From the NCBI GenBank assembly GCA_007844125.1, contig CM017561.1, positions 24,905,479-24,969,478 on the forward strand: a DNA stretch of 64,000 nt, given 5' to 3'. Below are positions 1 to 13,929 of the stretch, piece by piece. The DNA is from Sinonovacula constricta. Lineage: Eukaryota; Mollusca; Bivalvia; Cardiida; Solecurtidae. The number at the start of each line of letters is the position of its first letter. The first letter of the stretch is position 1. The position numbers and the translations under genes were made by a program. The notes under the pieces are model-generated. The model saw only the letters and a program-made list of their open reading frames with translations. It searched no databases and had not been told where the DNA came from.

Positions 1-1475
1 TATTGAATTTGTCTATATATGAAACTTCTAAGATTAAAACGGCCAGAGAGAATAACAAAGGTTCTAAAAATTATTGGACGGTATGAAAAAATGGGGGCAA
101 AATTAACAATATTGTGTATCCTATGCATAAAGAGGCACTTGCATGCACAAAAGTAAACATAAAGTCACAGTCCTTTCTTGGGGATTTATGTATATTTTCT
201 AAACTTTAACTAGAATAATAAAAGTTGTCTTTTTTTCATAAAGAGGCTCCAACTGTTGTGTTTTATTTTCTTCATGAAACGTTCTTCGCTATTTATAGCC
301 GTCTACAAACCGGAGGAAGGAACCATAAACAATAAGAATATGTGACAAAGTACTATAAGCATTGCAACATATACCAAACCCTTTAAAAGGCTCCTGACAA
401 ATGTACACATACACAATCCACAGGAAAAAATAAGAACAAATCTGTGATGAGTCATTTAACAAAAAGAGCAAATCCAACAGTTACCTCCTTGGAACTTTTT
501 GTTCAGTTATTGTTTTCATTTAAACTATTCAGAAAGTGTATCGCTATGTTTCTATACAAAAATTTTTGCAATGTCTGATTTTTCAAAAAGATCTGCTAAG
601 GGTGTCTAATTTAAAAATAATCGTTGAGTTTGGTTGATGGCGTGTAGTTAAACCATGAATATTGATAAGTACATCAAGTGTCATTTATTTCTGTTATTTA
701 CAACAAATAATGCTATCTTCATGTACAGTACAGAGCTTTGAAAGTCAATTGTCTTTTTAATAGTAGATGTTGGATGTTGACAATTTTTTTTTTGCATTTT
801 TAAGAAGATACCGTCAGACTTTCGATGTCCACATGGACAAAGGCATGCGTTCATTTTAAGATACCAAGACAGCCAAAAAGAAAAATATCTGCAGTAAACG
901 CCCACAGTTGACAAGGTTGGCTTGATTACAAATGTTGTGGATTTATGCGCTCGTGCTTTATGAAACTCTTTACAAAAAGCAGATTTAAACTGATATCGTG
1001 CTTCGAGAAATCAACATAACCAACATTTCTGCAAAAATATAAGTCTGCTACGGATGAGAGTTTAAACAAGATTTGAAAAGTTCTAATTTGCAATGCTTCA
1101 TAGGTAAAAAATTTCATTTCTCCGACACAAAAATTAAGACAACAAGGCAGAAAGTAATGAAATGAATGAATTATAAATTGCGTTTATAACATAGAAACCT
1201 GCTATCGATTTTCCTACAGGCGATAAACCGGTGGTGCTTCGTACTGAAACCCAGGGATATACCCTTACAGGACTTTAAAATTTAGAAGTGTCGAAAAACT
1301 TGTTGTAGTAGAGAAATTTTGCAGAACTCGGTAGGGTGGTTAAGTTGATAAAAGACGAGCACCGGTATTTTTTATGTTGGTCCTGCTGAGTGACTTTAAT
1401 GTATTCATCAATCGTTTTTTTACTTTGCCAACAGTTTCCAACACCGGCCGCAATAGCTACAGTTGATAGTAGTTT
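1..1475. repeat. Dispersed repeat, copy A (starts at or before the window edge)
   Basis: Most of this stretch matches 8666-10515 in the same orientation, with substitutions and indels. Examples are the opening TATTGAATTTGT, the block near 350-480, and 1205-1470 (CAGGCGATAAACC, AACCCAGGGATATACC). A partial third copy of the inner part is at about 7840-8010. The block at 361-500 is also related, inverted, to the 652-bp tandem repeat at 54.7-56.7 kb. No coding potential is visible beyond short chance ORFs. Most likely an old transposon or satellite-derived family; the class is not recognised. Confidence 0.7.
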
Positions 1476-1603
1476 CTTCCCTCATAACAATCTGGGCTAA
1501 GGGACAGCATTACGCCTAACTCGTCGGCGTCAGTATAATAGGCCGGCCGGGTTGAGTCCCTAGCACCTCATAAATGGCGGCAAATCCCACAATATCCTCC
1601 AAT
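1443..1603 (+). mobile_element. tRNA-derived SINE (family B), internally deleted copy
   Basis: Starts CCGGCCGCAATAGCT like the full copies at 41665 and 49588. It has lost most of the tRNA-like head, including the B box. It resumes in the body with CTAAGGGACAGCATTACG, GTCAGTATAATAGG and CCGGCCGGGTTGAGTCCC. It is diverged and surely dead. Confidence 0.75.
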
Positions 1604-1909
1604 CCTATATCATCTAAACTAACGATTTCAATACTTATAAATGTTATATTTATTGCTTTATTATGTACAAGCAGGCTTCCTTTAAATTATTAGAAAGAAA
1701 CATTCGATGTCGAAAGGTTTTTCTATAAAATTTGCGATTCGATGTATTCTTGTTGTTGTTGCTGCTGACTTTACCACAAACATTGATTGTTTATAGCATT
1801 TAAGTTATACAAAGGGCGGGGTGTTATTACCACGATTCAGGTAAATTTGTGCCTACACAAATCGATAACATAGCACGAACTTTAGTCTGGAAACGTGTGA
1901 AAATTAATT

Positions 1910-1990
1910 GGACAGTGCAATATGAACCGACTGGGGTGCTTAAACCGGTTCTACTAAGCTCTAATCTCGCACTTTTTGATGGTTTTTTTT
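1910..1990 (-). repeat. Fragment shared with the 652-bp tandem unit
   Basis: ACCGACTGGGGTGCTTAAAC and the flanking bases match, inverted, the block at about 55215-55270 and its tandem copies. In those copies this block sits directly beside sequence that here lies at 360-500. Copy A therefore seems split by about 1.4 kb of other DNA. Confidence 0.6.
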
Positions 1991-2109
1991 TCAAATGCAA
2001 GCAATGAAAATAAAACCGATCCATTTGATTAAATGTCAAAGCGCTGACGTTTTGTTTGATAAGTTTTGGCGAAAGTAGTGACGTCATTGAAAGATAATTG
2101 TCCACATAG

Positions 2110-5100
2110 TGTTAAGATATTATTTCGATCAGAAGACCTACAAACAAGGGTTGGTAGTAAATAAAATTATTTTTTAAGAAAAGCAAATGGTTGTAGCATC
2201 ACGTTCATGTGAGGATGGAATTGAGGAACAAAGCGTTTAATAAATATTGTGGTTTAGTATATTTTATGTATTCGCGGAAACATTAATTAAAGTGTCAGTC
2301 AAGGAGAATTGCTGACAATAAATCGCAATCAGTATAATTACTACAAGATAGCATTCATTAGTGGTTGAAGAACATGATGAAAATAACATTTTCCAATAAT
2401 CTTTAAACAACTGATTCCGATTCTATAATGTCATATAAACAGGGTTTAATGAAGTACACAGCGTGTATCAATAAAAGAGTTATCAGCAAATCTCAGATGA
2501 CATCAAAGTACACATCCTTTTATAACATCTTGATCACTCGAATACATTTATATGTGTTAAAACTATGACAAAATTAATACGAGGTAAGATGAATGCCAAA
2601 TGGATCTTGGTTAAAAAAAATCTGCATACCTCAGGACAGTTATTAAATTATTTTGTTGCTAAATAGCTATGACAAATAAACGATAATATTAACATATACG
2701 AGTGTTGCGCCATATATTGCATAATGATGTAATAGTTCCAGAAATTTTCTTTAATAATATACCATTTTTCAAACGTGTATAATGGATATTTCCTAAGCAC
2801 AGCTAAATGTCCAGTAAAACTTCTGGCTAGATTCTAGCACAGACAAATAATCTCGTAACATTATAGGATACATAGATTAATTTCAGCAAGATCAGGTGAA
2901 ATCGAGTGGTAGTAATAAATAAACCAGCTATTGAGTGGTTGTTAATTGTATTAAAATAATATTTAGGTATCACATTATATATAATCTACATTGTATAAGG
3001 CCAATCATACTTAAATACAGAATGTTGTAAAATTAGGGCGATCATACTGCTTTCATTCAGTTTTAAATGTATAATCTGACACATAAAGCACGCGGATTTA
3101 ACACTGAAAATATAGTTATGGTTAATGTTGTTATTAATATGTCAAATAATTACAGCATTTTCAAGAGAACGTTTCAATCATATCCCATGATAAATCTCCT
3201 TAATAGAAAACTTGTTTCTTCTAAATTCGGAATTTTTTACAATGTTCGAATGTGACGATTTCTATTATCTGTACGTGCCACTGTCTAATGGTAGTTTTGA
3301 TATTATCCTTCTGTACTGTTTTAGTTTGTAAGCTGCCAATAATATTGTAGGTTCACGTCATTAATCACGAAACCTATTAAAAATGTCTTGGAGCCCAACG
3401 TTATGGATTCAATTCAATCGTTTCAGTTCTTATATGGCAAAGATTAAAGCTGTGGTAAAATTATTAAACTTATCTTGGCTCAGTATAGCGTTTTACTGAC
3501 CTGTTAAGAGTATCTAAGGTATGAAATTGCCTGTAGTTGTTTGAGTGCCTCATGTGTCGTTGACCAGAGCCATTGTTTATTTTAAGATCTATTTAAAGCT
3601 GAACTACGCTGTGTTCTAACATTGATGCATAAATACAATCAATCGAATATAGAAAGTCATGATTAATGATTGATAGGGCCAACCTTCATTGTGAAGCGCT
3701 CACTTCCTTTATTCAAACCTACTATTTATTAAATCTTAATGAATTCAATCAATTCAAATAGAACGTATATTTTCAGTTTTGATATGAAATAATTCATGTT
3801 CACAGCTTAAAAAACAACACAATTTTACATAATTGTCTAATTGCTATCGAAGTGCCCATATAATTCTTATCCTGCTCACAATATGTCTTTGTTATCGTTT
3901 GTGCAAGCTATTTACTATTTCTGTTTGGAATTCTCATAATAATCAACTACAGTTAGTCCGACATATTATAATTAAAGAATTTTTTGCGTTTAATACTTCT
4001 TGTTTATAGAACTCAAGATAACTAAATTCATGAGTTGCAAGGCAACAATTTTTCTTGTTGCATGATTTCACATGTTCAATGTCTGATTTCTGGAAATGCA
4101 AGCTTGGTTAAAATTTTGACAAAAACACCAAGTGTGTCCTGACAATCAATCTTAGCAGTAACGAGAAAAAACATTGTTTTTTTTGTGAAAATTCTATTTT
4201 GAAAATAATTATTTTTAATTATTTTGGTTATGCATCGGCAATCGGCAAAGTCATTCAGTTACCAGAACACAATGTTTACTTCAGGCCTAACCTTGCTGCT
4301 ATATTAATACTATATATGGTTGGAACAGTATTTGTTAAGAAAATTGTATAATTCACATCATTGTGTATTTTCACTTTCTGCTATGTTTCAACTTTATTTA
4401 TCTACATGTAAGCATTACGTTCTAAGATAAACCATGCTTTCATTTGAATGACAGTTCTGACAGCCGTATTAACCGAGTAATTACATATTCTCTATCTATA
4501 TTCTGTACTGACACAGAGATAAACAATCTTCCATAATAAAAAGAAATTTCTTATCAGAGTCGAAATATGTCGAAAAGTGACTGAATTAAATGTAAACATT
4601 ATAAACACTCAAACTTCTTTATAACTATGCCCAATTTATGTAATTTTTCGATCGAATACAATAAGGATAATTATTATGAATTATATATTGTCCAGTCATG
4701 TACTATGTCGTCCTGCTTAAGGATAGTTGGATACATTGATAATTATACCTTTGCTCATTGTTGTATAAATCAGCCCTAGTCCGATATAAAAAATAGAGGT
4801 TTACTGACACTAACCCCTCAGACTTGACCCTTTCCTGTCGCATACAGATATCTCCGCCGAGCAAACAAAAACAAAAGCACGTTGTTTCTATTTTGTACAT
4901 GTAATTCATCTGGGTGAAAAGGGCTTCGAGTTATCCAAAACGATCTGGTGATATCTGTGTAAATTCATCTTGAAAACTAAATCACTCGAGATTCTGCAAG
5001 CGAAAGTAGTGAAATTAAGACATTCAGTTTGCGCATTTGAAGATGGTTATCGAGTATGGATATTGGATTTCTTCAAGATATAAAGGTTAAAAAAAATGAG

Positions 5101-6270
5101 ATTTTGCAACTTATTTACAAAACCAGATGCAAGGCCTTGTCTAGTTCATCACTCAGGAGAACAGAATGTCATTATTATTATGTTACTATTATTTTATTGT
5201 TATCGAATACTATTTAACAGTATTTAAATATTTTTCTGTCCGATAAAACGTGAAATGTAAGAATTCTGGCAATTCTGTCCGATGTAACAACGTCGGTTTC
5301 CTATACAATGCACTTAATTTTAATTAATGCACTGCATCCGTGCTTTTAAGGAACAGGAATAAAGTACTGATTATTTTTTGTTATACACTTTCACACTCTT
5401 TAGACGTTTTACCCATGGAGTATATATTAATTATGTTCAAACGTCAGATATGCTTATCTGATACAGTTGAGAAATGGCAAGAGGTTAAAACTTAAAGTCT
5501 TGCAAGGATACGGCTCTGTATCCTAACATCAATACGAAATAAGAGCCAAAACGTGTAGACGGTAAAGTGTTGTGTTTGTTGTTTTCCCACTGCACCGTTA
5601 CATTTGTCAACATCAATGTGATTCCGGGTTTAAATGGTGGCAAAAGACGTAAAATGTCGGCAGAACATGTCACAGTGACGCACTTTAACACTTTCGTCAG
5701 CTGAGTTATAATTGTTGCCGATAAAAAGGGCTGTGTTTATATGTAATACCTCCTGGAAAAGCCATATGGATTTAAGCACTCGAAATATAATAAGAACATT
5801 AAACTAATCGCTTTAGATAATATCTTGTTTTCATTGAAGGAAGTTCACTAGCATACCTTGGTCTGACAATTACAGTCTAGCCTCGTGAAGTGTGGGACAG
5901 TTATTCTGTCTAAACAAACGTTGTCTTGCAACAGTTAAATTAAGACAATTACAACAAGATATGTCGATTATATAACCGGAAACGGAACGTACACGTCTAA
6001 GTAAAAATTAAACGCTAATGAAAGTGATTGGTAAAACATTGTTGGTTTTTGGCGTAATTCGATGGTTTAATTTTAAATTGAATGTATAATGTTTTGTAGA
6101 ACAATAAATGAAATAACAGTTATCTTTTTATAATAAGCCTCTTACTGATTCGAGTATACGTATGGCTACTTTCGGTGCTGTAAACTACCATTACATTATA
6201 AATTACTCCTTTTAAATTGCCAAATAATTTCTTTTTACCTCACTCGATAGAAGAATGTATCGAAAGTCTT
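2110..6270. other. AT-rich stretch with no recognised gene
   Basis: Only short, unconvincing ORFs on both strands. I saw no protein motif, RNA gene or clear repeat. Confidence 0.6.
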
Positions 6271-7195
6271 TTAACAATACTGTGAATGCATTTGCTGGGT
6301 ACATAGGATATTTACTTTTATTATCAATTCTACAGTAGTTGGTTTGTGTAAAGTTAGTCTTTCACAAGACCCTACAGCAAATTAAAATTGAATGAGACGC
6401 CTACCTAACTTGGCGGATGAAGACCATAAACCATGTCTGGGTAGAATCCCAGGCGCACCGCAGATCAGCTGGAATTTTCACATAACAGCTTTTTTGCCTC
6501 GGCTGTGAGCAGTCACAGAAGTAACATGTCGTCGACTTAGGCACCCATAAAAAATGAAAAAGTCTTAAATCACAAAGCAAGTATTTTACCTAAACAAACC
6601 AAAACTACGTTTTGTTTTCCTAAATTTTAAATATATAACTTTCTAAACATTAAACTGATTTTCAGATTTATAGCGCTGTCATGCTTGTTTTATTCTTAGT
6701 TCAAATCTGTTGAGACAATCCGGACTAAACTTTTATCTTAAATTTTAATCTTTTATTTTTTTAACAATACCGTGAATGCTTTTGCTTGGTACATAGGATA
6801 TGTACTTTTTTTATCAATTCTACAGTAGTTGGTTTGTGTAAAGAAAGTTTCTTTCAAAACACGCCCACCTAACTTGGTGAATGAAGACCTTAAACATGTC
6901 TGAGTAGAATCCCAGGCGCACCGCAGGTCCGCTGGAATTTTCACATAACAGCTTTTTGCCTCGGTTGTCAGCAGTCACAGGGGAAACATGTCATTGACTC
7001 AGGCATAGGCACCCATAACAGATGAAAAAGTCTTAAAAGCAAGTATTTTACCTTAACAAACTAAAACTATCGTTATTTTATTCCTAAATTTTAACTATAT
7101 TACTTTCTTAACATCAAACTGATTTTCAGATTTATAGCGCTGTCATGCTTGTTTTAATCAAATCTGTTTAGACAATCAGCACTAAACTTTTATCT
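6271..7195. repeat. Tandem duplication, two ~491-bp units
   Basis: The segment from TTAACAATACTGTGAATGC (6271) is repeated from 6762. Both copies keep the order ACATAGGATATTTACT, TACAGTAGTTGGTTTGTG, GAATCCCAGGCGCACCGCAG, CAGCAGTCACAG and TTTATAGCGCTGTCATGCTT. They differ by point changes and indels. Each unit carries a fragment of the SINE family C body (GGCGCACCGCAG...CAGCTGGAA), so that SINE piece predates the duplication. Confidence 0.85.
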
Positions 7196-7429
7196 TAACG
7201 CTCGCAGACATTTAACCGATGCAATATATCTCTATTATCTGTAGACGCCATACATAATTATCCGTTAGAAAATTTAAGATTCCTGCAAGGAAAGGTACCG
7301 CCCTCTACAAATCAATACAGTTTTGAGAAAAGTGTATTCCTTTTGGTGAAAGAGATTGTTTTATACAAGTATATCTACTTGAAACCTAGTATTGATAAAG
7401 TATGGCCCTAAGTTTTATTCGGTAGAATC

Positions 7430-7545
7430 CCCAGGGCTTATTCTGGTAGGATCCCCAGCTCACCACAAGTCAGCTGGACGTAATTACTGATCCGACTGGG
7501 ACGCGAACATCCGCGTGAAGAGCACTGAAAAGAGCCTTTTTTCAA
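7430..7545 (-). mobile_element. SINE family C fragment
   Basis: GGTAGGATCCCCAG...CACCACAAGTCAGCTGG followed by a decayed B-box-like stretch (GGGACGCGAACATCCGCG) resembles the minus-strand SINE at 43395-43588. It is truncated and diverged. Confidence 0.5.
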
Positions 7546-8074
7546 GCAAAATATGTGTATCTCGTTCACAGACGGTCTTCATTCTCCAAAAGACCTTGGT
7601 GTAAATGGCAATAAAAATGGACAAATGCATCACAGAACCACGTGCAAGGGAAAAAATTTTTAAGATTGTTTCCTCAGTCTAAATCTTCTTTGCCGTCATG
7701 CTATAAATGTGACAGTCGCTTCTAATTCATTGGATTTTCCGCAGACATAAAATAAAATTAACTACAATGTACTTTGCTGGAAATACATGGAATCAATCAA
7801 TCAGAAGAAACATCCTTTTTACAACATTTAATATTTTTTCAAATGCCCTTAAAAATATTCTTAACCAGTTATATGACTCGCGGGGATTTTAAATTTTAAA
7901 AGTGTCGGAACAAGTTGTTGTTGATGTGAGAAATGGAAATAAAACAGAACTTGTTGAGGCTAAACTGATGGCACACAGTCCGAGAAATGATCATTAATAT
8001 CGGTGCTGCAAAAACAAAACACGATGATGTTTTACTATTTAGGCATTTGCTGTTTTAAGTTGTAAGTTGTAAAA

Positions 8075-8185
<111 letters not shown>

Positions 8186-8665
8186 GTAAAGCGTGAGATT
8201 TAAATTAAAATGTTTTAGTAAACATGAAATAAAACTAACACCAATCGCAATAGAACTCAGGACTAAATTGTTAGTTGCTGGCTTCTATTAAGACTTTCGC
8301 ATAGACTTGACGTTTGGTTAAAGCACGCCGTAAGTTTTGGTACATACTTGAGTTCTAGAAGTGTTATAGTATTTACGCTAACAATGTAATTTCAGTATGG
8401 AATGTGATTTATTTCGTTATCAAATTAAAGAAACTGAAACAAATAAAATAATGACACCTAACATACGAATTCAAAGATGCTAATGTAAGTGGGCAATTTA
8501 TAATTATCATATTGAAGATTGTCATAAATGCATTCCAATGTCTCAAAACGAGTAAATGTTGACATAACTTCAGGTAACTTACTTATTATTAAATTAGGTT
8601 TTAATTAGGTTTTAATTACCAAATCGATCAATCCATATAAATAGCAAGACACATATTTAGGTCGT

Positions 8666-10515
8666 ATATTGAATTTGTTTATAGATGAAACTCCAAAGGG
8701 CCAGAGAGAATAACAAAGGTTCTGGAACTTATTGGGCGGTATGAATAAAAATGGAGAAAAAAAATCAACAACATTTTTATCCTATGCATAAAGAGGCACT
8801 TGCAAATAAAAATATAAACCTAAAATTACTGTCCGTTCTTGGGGGCTTATGGATATTTTTCGTGACTTTTTACTAGAATATTAAAAGTTGTGTTTCTAAT
8901 AATGAAGCTCTAACTGTTGTGTTTTGTTTTCGTCACGTAACTTGCTTTGCTATGCATAGCTGTTTAAAAACAAAATGACAGAAGAAAAAAACAAAAGGAA
9001 CCATAAACAAGACGAATTCATGACAAAGTCCTATGAGCATTGCAACATATGCCAAACTCTGAAAAGGCGCAGGACAAAGGTACTGTATTTATGTTAAAAT
9101 CATTACAAATCTGAACGTTGAATTATCGTTTTGACTCAAATTATTCGAAAAATGTATTGCTATGTTACTCTTCCATATTCATTTTAATGTCTGATTTAAA
9201 AGAATTCTGCTAAGGGTGTCTCATTTCAAAGTATTCGTTGAGCTTTTTATAACTGATGAGCATATATTAAATTTAACCCAAATTTACAAAGTGGTTTGGT
9301 TGATGGCGTCTAGTTAAACAATCAATACTTATAAGAACCCACATACTTCATGTGTCTGTTATTTCTGTTATTTAAAACAAATACTGATGTCTTCAGTAAG
9401 GTAAGGATTTTTAAAAGTCAGTTGTCATTTTAATAGTAGATGGTGGAGGTTGACAAAATAAACTTTGCCTTTTTTAGAAGATATCGTCAAACGTTTAACG
9501 TCCATGTGGGCAAATGTATGAGTTCATTTCAAGATACCAAGATAGTCAACTTTCAACTTTTAATGGTGCGCAGGTGGTTCCCATAGAAATACTAAATACT
9601 TTTCAAAATAAGGTGTCACCGCATTTTATGTAAATATTTTGTAATAGGAAACATAGAACTTCACAACTTCTTAATTGAATCATGAGATAAAGAAGTGTAC
9701 AGCGTAGAGAAATCGTTAGAATTAACAGCAAAGTAAATGAACGTTAAAAGTACGAACCTTGTCTGAGACTTCTAAAAAACTTTTAATAGACCAAAAAGGG
9801 TTAATTCCTGAATTTGCATTCCTGATTACGAACGGCTGTAATGCTAGAAGTAAGTATTTTAGATGTTAGTTTTGTTGCTAGAGCTAGCATTAGTTATGAC
9901 TCTTGACTTGGTGTTTGTAAAGCTTAGGAATCAAGTAGTGATGGAAGTTGTTCTTGCTTTTATTCTGTCTTGATATTGAAATTATGTAATATATGTTTAT
10001 GTTTGTAAATGACTGTCTGAACGTTAAGGTTGCTGCTAGTGTAAGAACTTGTGGTGGATAACTCAGTACTCAGTACATTTTCGTAATATAGTCGTCAGAC
10101 AAAAATTATGTTGTTTGAAGCTTTGTCAGCAGGTACAAGTACAAATTTATCGTGAATATTCTGAAAGGGCTGTTTTATGTGTTTTAAGTGATAAAAATGT
10201 TTCTTGGGTAAAGTACAAGGATGGTAGCGGTAGAATTTAATACGATTTTTATTATCTTAACAATGGCTTTTCTACTATCGGTTTTCGTACAGGCGATAAA
10301 CCAGTGGTGCTACGTTCTGAAACCCAGGGATATACCTTTTCGGACTTAAATATTAAGAAGTGTCGAAAGAGTTGTTCAGAAATTTTCCAGAACTCGTTAG
10401 GGTAATGAAGTTGATAAATGGCACGCAGCAGTATTTTTATGATGGCTCTGACGTCGCTGACTGACTTAAATGTATTCATAAATCGTTTTTTACTTTGCCA
10501 AAAATTTCCTACAAT
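8666..10515. repeat. Dispersed repeat, copy B
   Basis: Second copy of the 1-1475 repeat. Similarity runs from 8666 to about 9555 and resumes at about 10265-10515. The roughly 700 bp between (9560-10260) is absent from copy A and is probably an insertion in B or a deletion in A. Divergence looks considerable, so this is not a recent duplication. No gene is seen. Confidence 0.65.
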
Positions 10516-10529
10516 CCTATAAAATCTCA

Positions 10530-11600
10530 ACTGCCAATTTCAATGTTTGCAAGTGTTATATTTGTTTCAGTTTTCTATACAAGTTACCTTTTTTACACTA
10601 ATATCGCGAGTATAAATGGTTAATTTTAATATGTGCGGTAACTATTATGTTTGTTCTAGTTGTTAAATGACTCATCACAGATTTGTTCTTACTTTTACAT
10701 TTGGCATGCATGTGCGCACCTGTGTCCAGTGCCTTTTCAAATGTTTATATATGTTTTTAATGCAAATAGTGTGTGTTCGTATTACAGTCATTAGGTCCTG
10801 ACTTTTATGATAAATACGACCTTCTTTGATTGGGCATTAATATTATTTCATTTTAATACTTAATTTTTATTATTATATTGTGTTTCTTTTTCTGAATGTA
10901 ATGTTTGTCCTCAAATTTGATAATAATTTAGAAAAACAGACAAAATTATGTTTTACTATTTACATAAAATTCGTTTCTGGAAATCTTATGAAATGCCACT
11001 TTGACAACAGTCATAATTGTGTTACTCTTGCAGAACATTTCAATCCAGTGTAGATTTTCTAATGATGTAATATGTAAGAATGTATCTTGTCAGATCAATT
11101 TTGCATTTGGAATCTTCTTGGTAATTAAAATCATTCTTGACAACGCTGTGTACGATATTTGCATTGAAAGTAATCACGAAACAGGATTTAAACTGACAAG
11201 TGTGTTCTAGCATTGTAAACAGCTACATTGTTATTACAGTAGTATGCATCGTTCACTTATTTCCCCAAACTCTGACATTTCAATTATGATTATGGAAATA
11301 ATATATGCGTGCATCTGTAGCTTTGTTGCAATTTCAATTACGTGTATGTAAACGGGCTGATTCAATTCTAAATTGCATGGCGCTTGCCGAATTTTAAGTA
11401 GCTAAGCAATTCATGTTTGCTTCTTTTCTCCGAGCATTGTACTTGTAGTGTTTTAATATATACATTTTGTGCGTACTGGCGAATAGGAATTCACCTTTAT
11501 TCCTTCTCATGAGTAAATGTACGTTTATATATCGTAAGTGGTGTTCCTATTAATGCATTTATGTGGGTTTACGTTCGTTGCCAATTTGTTCGTCAATTTC
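10530..11600. other. No recognised gene
   Basis: AT-rich. Contains a piece (about 10664-10720, AAATGACTCATCACAGATTT) shared with the 652-bp tandem unit. No motif-bearing ORF. Confidence 0.55.
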
Positions 11601-11601
11601 A

Positions 11602-12081
11602 TGGTGGTATCCGACAATTTAGGACCAAAATAATTTCCTGCATTACCAAATAGTTTCAGTTACAGATCCCGAAAAAATGATGTTAATTGATGTCATACAT
11701 CTATGTTAATAGTAAATAAATCAGGACAATGGTTTTCTATCCGAGCTACACTGAACAACGGGCTATTTTTTAAACTAAGAAAAACAGGTGACTACTTAGT
11801 CTTGAGACCATGTTATATTATCGTCCGTGTAATCCGCTCCGACGTCGATGCTATTGTAGCAGAATTCCTGGAAGTGCTTATTTAGAGATTTTGAAAGAAC
11901 GAACTTTTAAAGATTTTAACGAGTTGTACTGTTTTAAAATTGGGGTAGTGTCTACAATTGTCTATGCTAGACTAAGGTGCGAGTTTCTACAGAAATGATG
12001 CATAAATACCACATATCCAAACAGGGATCAGATACTGTTTCAAGTATTTTATGTAGGTAAACTGTTGACTAGCACCTTTAA
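11602..12081. mobile_element. TTAA-flanked MITE, copy 1
   Basis: Begins GGTGGTATCCGACAATTT and ends AAACTGTTGACTAGCACCT-TTAA, an inverted match to its own start. Interior blocks such as GTGACTACTT and ATGTTATATTATCGTCCG match copies at 37936 and 43238. The left TTAA has decayed. No transposase is present, so it is non-autonomous. TTAA targets suggest piggyBac or Kolobok machinery; the sequence alone does not decide. Confidence 0.75.
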
Positions 12082-12452
12082 GAATGTCCAAACATTTTTT
12101 ATGAATAAAAGTTTCGTCTATCATTGGTTACAATTCTCAATACCTATAGCGTTTGTCACCTGGCGTTACAGACCTCATGTATTAGCTAATAAGCATATCG
12201 TAATCAACTAAGTTGTAAACCGTAAAAGAACCATCCTGAGACAAGACTCTTTTTGAACTTTTTGGGAACTGTTGCGTATTGTAGTGAATTGAATTCGACA
12301 CATGAATGAGAATTACAACGATAACTTAACGTTCCGAAAACGAACGGTATACACTGGCATACGAAAAATTGCGAAGGGTAACCAAGATAATCCAATCATT
12401 GCGAATTATACCGCCAATGATTTAGAAATTATGAGTACCACCAATAGTTTTG

Positions 12453-12455
<3 letters not shown>

Positions 12456-12534
<79 letters not shown>
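12456..12534. repeat. (AT)n microsatellite
   Basis: About 79 bp of AT repeats directly upstream of the Harbinger remnant. Confidence 0.95.
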
Positions 12535-12535
<1 letters not shown>

Positions 12536-12689
12536 GAATTTTTATAAGGAGGAGTCTAGTTTCAAGATTATTATTCTATCGAATAGAATGGAGGATATAT
12601 AACGCATGAAACTGCAGTATGTTGCTGCAATGGTCTACAAAAAGTCATCCAGCAAGAGCTAAACACACACACAGGTTTATCAGAAACCG

Positions 12690-13860
12690 AATAAAGTGCA
12701 GGTCGCAAAATATCTGGGGAAGACCCTGGCACCACCCCGAGACAGGGCACCAATTTAGCTTTTATGTTCAGTTCAGGTCCGCAGAAAAGCTTCTCGAACT
12801 TTCCAAAATCCCTCTGTATGCCAACAGAAATATATGATGAAATATTCGAGAAGGTTTGTCAACGTCTCATGAAACAATACCGCTGGAACAGGGAGCAGTT
12901 GGAACCAGGCCTCAAGTTAGCTTCAAGAAACGTCACCTGGTTTCTGGTGCCAAGGGCTTGTTCTTATATAAGAAAGTACTTCTGGCGGTTCGCCTGGAAC
13001 ACCCTCTCTGTAATTGTCGGCGAATGTTGTCGTGTTGTATGTGAGGAATATATTAGGTTATAACAGCCATGTTCACGTCTATAGAATGGAAACATATGGC
13101 TGGATTGTTTACTCAAATGGAACAATCTAAATTGTGTCGCTGCTTTTAATGGTAAACATACAGCCATAAAAGACTTCTAGCTCTGTTATCTTATATTATA
13201 ATTAAAAGGGATTCTTCAACATCATCATAATGGTCTTTGTCGACTAAGGTTACAAGTGTGTGTGCTGTGACTTCGGAGGTAAGGAATAGTCTACATAAAT
13301 TTTATTGTATTTGTAATTTCATTTGAACCATAATTTAATACAATTACACTTATGATTTGCTTTTTCTTGTGCAGTAGGATTCGGACAATATTTAATCCGT
13401 TACTTTCAGGATAATATCCTGAATATCATGGTCCAGTTAGAGATGCCCGGATCTTTAATGCATCAGAATTCCTGGAGATGTAGCGGGATGTTTCCCTTGG
13501 CTGTGGCTTCCCTTTGGCTTCCCAAAGTCTCTGTCAACGTGTGATTGACTTTGATGGTGATGTTGCCTTCAGCCTCTGTGAGAACGTGCGGTAACTCCTA
13601 GGATATAAAGCCCTGATCAGAAAAGAAAGAATATCGAACTACCAGTTATCCAGTATTAGAAGAAAATCAGAAACTGCCTTTGGGATCTTAACCAACAGAT
13701 TCCGGGTATCTTTTTGGGCGGTGTTGCTTGCTACACCGTCCAGTGTTATGAGAAAGCAGGATTGCGGAAGCACGCAGGATTGAACCTGCATGACCTTGAC
13801 TACTCGCGTCCAGTTATTCATGCCTGGGAAGAAGTTGTGCGTGAACAGAACAATATGTTG
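12690..13860 (+). pseudogene. PIF/Harbinger transposase (HARBI1-like), frameshifted remnant
   Basis: Pieces of a Harbinger DDE transposase appear in order but in different frames. IWGRPWHH lies near 12710. FSNFP, PTEIYDEIFEK and LEPGLKLA lie at 12790-12930. A decayed FAWNTLSVIVGECCRVVCEEY follows at 12990-13055, then GPVRDARIFNASEFLEM at 13430-13480. The last piece is RKERISNYQLSSIRRKSETA and FGILTNRFRV at 13620-13715, matching the conserved FNYRLSRARR...FGILANRFRV tail. Stops and at least three frame changes show it is dead. The catalytic aspartate region between 13060 and 13430 is not recognisable. A related tail fragment is at 47330-47500. Confidence 0.8.
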
Positions 13861-13929
13861 ATCTTGAGGGTAGAACAGGCATGGTTGACCTTGAGGGAAG
13901 AACAGGCAACCTGGCTCCTGTGGAATAGA

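Noticed and set aside
12302..12547. ORF with a long YIYIYI tail
   Set aside because: It is translation of the (AT)n microsatellite; likewise the ORF at 50598-50816.
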